Notes under the pieces: model-generated
What the model was told of the DNA's origin: nothing
Databases searched by the model: none
What the model saw: the letters and a program-made list of their open reading frames with translations, nothing else
Shown: one piece after another, positions 20,307-23,078 of the stretch
Layout: each line of letters opens with the position of its first letter
Numbering within the stretch: position 1 is the first letter of the stretch
Translations under genes and position numbers: made by a program
IMG/VR virus record: IMGVR_UViG_3300042291_000790
Location: 1-23,078 of that record
DNA: 23,078 nucleotides
Direction: 5' to 3' (one strand)
Source: a virus

Positions 20307-22099
20307 TCTGCCTCGTTTGTGATGATTTCGGCCTGCCCGATGATCTTTTCGATGCAGGCGGCCAGCACCTGCATGGCTTCGGCGTCGAACGAGTGGTTCT
20401 CGCCCAGCTTTTTGAAAAACGTCTTGTTCTTGCCGGTCCGCTTGTCCTTCTCGGTGACAAAGACCTCATTCTGGATCTCTTTGAAATACCACTTTGGCGC
20501 ATTGTGCGCGATTTGCCACGATGCACCCTGGCCCGCGCGCAGCCGATGCAGAACCAGCTTGATGTAGTCGCTGCTCCAGACAATACGGTCGCACAAGTCA
20601 GCCTGTCGAGCGTTGCGGACTTTGGATCGTGCAAGCCCCACACCGGAATCAACGTGCTGGATCTGCGAATATGGACGTTTGACTGACCGGCTGCGACCGG
20701 TCCGCTTGTCCAGCAGTGTCCAAGTGAAGAATTGTGCTTTGTCGCCTTTTAATGCGATCCAATTATTGGCCGCACACTGGCGGTAAACTTCCCCTTGATA
20801 CCGCTCAAACCCGCAATCGACGAACACGCGCCTGTCGGTAATCTCTAATCTCTTCTGCAAGTCAGCCAATTGCGCCCATGTGTGCAGCTCGCCCGCGTAA
20901 AAGAGCCTAGATTCGCCGTTTTGCGCCCAAAGTCGGACGATGACGCGGAAATAGTCACGCTGAACGTCTACGGTCATGTAACGCCTAAACTCTTGATCCC
21001 ACGGCTCCTCCATCGCGAAACCACCCGACAAATTGACCTCTTCGCTCTGAAACTCCCGCATATCCCAGAACTCACCCAGTCGTTTGCGCACAAACTCCGC
21101 CAATGGCGAGTAATCACCCAATTTCCGCGCGTGTTCGGCCTTTAGGAACTCGCTGGCGATCGTGTCCCACGCTACCCATGGCACGGTCAGCGCGTTCCAG
21201 TGGTAACTCTTGACGCGCGGGTCTGGCGCCGAGTTCTGATTCTGATAGAACCCGCTGTTCGCGATCTGCCGGCGGACTTGCGGCTCGTCCTTGAGGTGGA
21301 CTTTGCACGAGGGGCATTCGTATCTGACCGTGTTCTTGATCCGCGCGAGGTCGTATTTGCCGTCAGCCAGCTTGGCGCCTTCACCGTCCCACTTGAGCTG
21401 ACCCAGCACCATCGGCCACTTTTCCCCGCACGCAGGACAAGCCACATGCCACTCGCTGCATGATCCGGCGGTAAACGATTCGTAGAACTCGCCGCTGTTG
21501 TTCATCGGTGTTGAGACGTAGATCCGCTTCGAGTTGCGCGCATCGAACGAGGTTGTCCGCTTGCGTGACTCGTCGATGTGCCCGTGCGTCCAGTAGGCGG
21601 CCTCGTCCCCGATGACATAGCGCGCCGCCTTACTCTGCAAGTTGTGGATGTTGCTGGCGCCCATCACGTACTGGGTCATGTGAGCGAATGCCACCGTCCG
21701 CTTCTGGATGCTTTTGTCCCCTTTGTTGAGCATCGCCCGCACCGGCTTGCAGTCCAGAATCCGATGCTTAAACCGGGTGTCTAGGAACTCGTCGGCGTGC
21801 TCGTCTGTTTGCAGGTAGAGACACATGTCCCCGCCTTCTTCCGCGATCAGGTACAACATGGCGCCTTCGGCCAGGGCGGTCTTGGCGCTCTGCACCGAGC
21901 ACGCGCAGATGATTTCGCGCGTCTCGTGATTTCGCAGCTCTTCAAGCGGCGCTTTAATCCACGGGGAATTGCGCACATCGAACGACCCGAGGATCGGCCC
22001 GCGCTCGAACCGCACGTGCGTTCTCAGCCACTCGTCTACCGGCAGCTTAGGCGTTGGCCGCCAAACCTCCGCCATCAATGGGTAGATCGAGAATGCCAT
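20291..22099 (-). CDS. Terminase large subunit, GpA family
   Basis: A 602-aa packaging motor and nuclease. The ATPase half has a Walker A-like CSVQSAKT (67-74) and a Walker B YVIGDE (161-166). A zinc-finger-like pair follows: CPAC (221-224) and CPSC (262-265). The nuclease half has conserved acids in MTVDVQ (D378), VFVDCG (D428) and HSFDAEAM (D572, E574). The N-terminal KLPVDEWLRTHVRF is also typical of the family. It cuts and translocates phage DNA with the small subunit encoded just upstream (TAATG overlap). Members of this family generally make cohesive ends, so cos packaging is possible, but no cos site was identified. Intact, no frameshift seen. Confidence 0.95.
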   Translation of the reverse strand: MAFSIYPLMAEVWRPTPKLPVDEWLRTHVRFERGPILGSFDVRNSPWIKAPLEELRNHETREIICACSVQSAKTALAEGAMLYLIAEEGGDMCLYLQTDEHADEFLDTRFKHRILDCKPVRAMLNKGDKSIQKRTVAFAHMTQYVMGASNIHNLQSKAARYVIGDEAAYWTHGHIDESRKRTTSFDARNSKRIYVSTPMNNSGEFYESFTAGSCSEWHVACPACGEKWPMVLGQLKWDGEGAKLADGKYDLARIKNTVRYECPSCKVHLKDEPQVRRQIANSGFYQNQNSAPDPRVKSYHWNALTVPWVAWDTIASEFLKAEHARKLGDYSPLAEFVRKRLGEFWDMREFQSEEVNLSGGFAMEEPWDQEFRRYMTVDVQRDYFRVIVRLWAQNGESRLFYAGELHTWAQLADLQKRLEITDRRVFVDCGFERYQGEVYRQCAANNWIALKGDKAQFFTWTLLDKRTGRSRSVKRPYSQIQHVDSGVGLARSKVRNARQADLCDRIVWSSDYIKLVLHRLRAGQGASWQIAHNAPKWYFKEIQNEVFVTEKDKRTGKNKTFFKKLGENHSFDAEAMQVLAACIEKIIGQAEIITNEAESVNA

Positions 22100-22803
22100 T
22101 AGCTCTTGCGCGGTCTCCCTCGCTTGACTGGCTCGGTTGGCGCAATCTCGACTTCCATCATTTCGACATCCACCTTCTTCGCCTTTAGCTGCTCTTCGAT
22201 TTTGACGTAATCCTCGTGCTCCATCTCCCGCAGGATCTTGTCGATGCAGACAAGCAGCCGTTCCTCGGCCTCCGCCGGTGACACGCCGCTGACTTCGTAT
22301 GCCATCTCAGGCGGAATGCGTTTGATCTTCTCCTTGATCGCATACATGACCGCGCGCACCTGCGCCAGCACCTCATCGACGGACACGTACTTTGCCTGTA
22401 GAATCTCAATCTGGGTGGCCAGCTTCTGGCACTCCAGATGGATCTTGCGCGCCTTTAGCGATGCCACATCCTGCACGCCTTCCACGTTGATCGTGTCGCC
22501 ATCGTTTAGCCGCGTATACTTGCCGCTGGCCAAGAACTGCTGCCTTGCGGCCTTGATCTTCTCAATGTCGTAGCCGTTTAGCCCTTTGACGAACGCTTCC
22601 GGATACTTTTCTTCCCATCGACGTAACGCGCCCGGCGAGATCGAGAAAAAGTCGGCCACATCTTTCTGAGTCTCGTAGCGCGGCTGGGTGTTGCGGCTCT
22701 TAAGGAACTCGCTTTCCGCATAGGACAACGGATGGCCAGCAGCGACCCGCGCGAGCAGGTCTTGCAGCTTCTTCTGTGTGTCCTCGGCGGTCGTTGCATC
22801 CAT
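22099..22803 (-). CDS. Terminase small subunit, Nu1-like, with AT-hook-like tail
   Basis: A 234-aa DNA-recognition subunit. Start ATG 22801-22803 is chosen because it follows the previous stop by 4 nt; a GTG 27 nt upstream (22830) would add nine residues and overlap that gene. Residues 46-66 (QKDVADFFSISPGALRRWEE) are a winged helix-turn-helix like that of Nu1. Residues about 112-205 are a helical oligomerisation and large-subunit interaction region (VRAVMYAIKEKIKRIPPEMA, ERLLVCIDKILREMEHEDYV). The C-terminus KRGRPRKS has an AT-hook core, which could help bind A/T-rich DNA near the packaging site. It is the first enzyme-related gene of the packaging block and overlaps the large subunit start as TAATG. 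Confidence 0.85.
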   Translation of the reverse strand: MDATTAEDTQKKLQDLLARVAAGHPLSYAESEFLKSRNTQPRYETQKDVADFFSISPGALRRWEEKYPEAFVKGLNGYDIEKIKAARQQFLASGKYTRLNDGDTINVEGVQDVASLKARKIHLECQKLATQIEILQAKYVSVDEVLAQVRAVMYAIKEKIKRIPPEMAYEVSGVSPAEAEERLLVCIDKILREMEHEDYVKIEEQLKAKKVDVEMMEVEIAPTEPVKRGRPRKS

Positions 22804-22807
22804 GCTG

Positions 22808-23065
22808 TTATTGATTGCGCATCTCCGCACGGCTGCGCTCGATCAAATCCGCAGCATGTGCGGCGCGTCCAGTGCTTTCGCACCACTCAATCCACTCACG
22901 CAGCAGCACACCAGTGTCACCGAGTCGTTCCTGCGAGTCGGCGACCGTCTCCCGTGAGATGTCCATGGTCTGCTGCATCCGCTGCGGCACCTCGCCCAAC
23001 ATAATCTCTCTATCCACTTGCGGCGGTGTCGGTGGCTTCGGGAATCTGCTTCGTGAGTGTCTCAT
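22808..23065 (-). CDS. Hypothetical protein at the right edge (possibly incomplete)
   Basis: An 85-aa protein from ATG 23063-23065 (MRHSRSRFPKPPTPPQVDRE). The frame stays open to the window edge upstream of this ATG, so the true start could lie outside. The N-terminus is basic and Pro-rich; the rest is helical and acidic (DISRETVADSQERLGDTGVL, then CESTGRAAHAADLIERSRA). I do not recognise it. It lies 4 nt before the small terminase ATG, so it is probably the first gene of the packaging operon or the end of an upstream early region. No motif suggests a role; a packaging accessory is a guess from position only. Confidence 0.65.
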   Translation of the reverse strand: MRHSRSRFPKPPTPPQVDREIMLGEVPQRMQQTMDISRETVADSQERLGDTGVLLREWIEWCESTGRAAHAADLIERSRAEMRNQ

Positions 23066-23078
23066 AGATTTCTTGTAA

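Noticed and set aside
19999-20652. 217-aa reading of the gpW-position gene
   Set aside because: Its first 126 residues lie inside the large terminase in another frame; only the last 91 residues form a sensible gene.
1-23078. CRISPR array, insertion sequence, integrase, attachment site or rRNA
   Set aside because: No direct repeats with spacers, no transposase or recombinase frames, and no rRNA-like sequence were seen.

Overview
The window is a 23-kb stretch of a tailed-phage genome or prophage. Every gene I can support lies on the minus strand, so the biological order runs from the right edge (about 23,070) to the left edge (1). It holds DNA packaging, head, tail, lysis and host-recognition genes. 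There is no integrase, repressor, replication or bacterial gene, so free phage versus prophage cannot be decided. The lambda-like packaging and portal genes, a prohead protease/scaffold, a lambda-type -1 frameshift signal before a short tape measure, and the absence of a contractile sheath suggest a siphovirus. The host is unknown. Many starts lack a clear Shine-Dalgarno sequence, which suggests a host that uses non-SD initiation, but this is an inference.

Layout in transcription order: an 84-85 aa unknown; Nu1-like small terminase with an AT-hook-like tail; GpA-type large terminase; a 91-aa protein in the gpW position; lambda-type portal; protease/scaffold fusion with a likely internal scaffold start; HK97-fold major capsid protein; a cement-like protein; an intrinsic terminator; connector and tail-completion genes; a probable tail tube protein; a 133-aa unknown; a G/GT tail chaperone pair with slippery GGGAAAG; the tape measure protein; a 216-aa unknown.

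Three tandem glycine-rich paralogues and two smaller beta-rich paralogues follow, probably tail-tip or adhesin proteins. A 66-nt tRNA-like element with a CAT anticodon loop then precedes a compact lysis cassette: a membrane/coiled-coil protein, a holin-like protein, a 54-aa lipoprotein, a 102-aa unknown, a 33-aa membrane peptide and an M15-type endolysin, most of them joined by 1-4 nt overlaps. The left end has a BppU-like protein, a 1006-aa beta-helix tail spike, two small beta proteins and the start of a tail fibre that runs off the window.

The most unusual signal is a repeated TTGACA element on the coding strand placed exactly 14 nt before the ATG of six starts (one of them the internal scaffold start) and exactly 19 nt before two more. 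Most of these starts have no good Shine-Dalgarno sequence.
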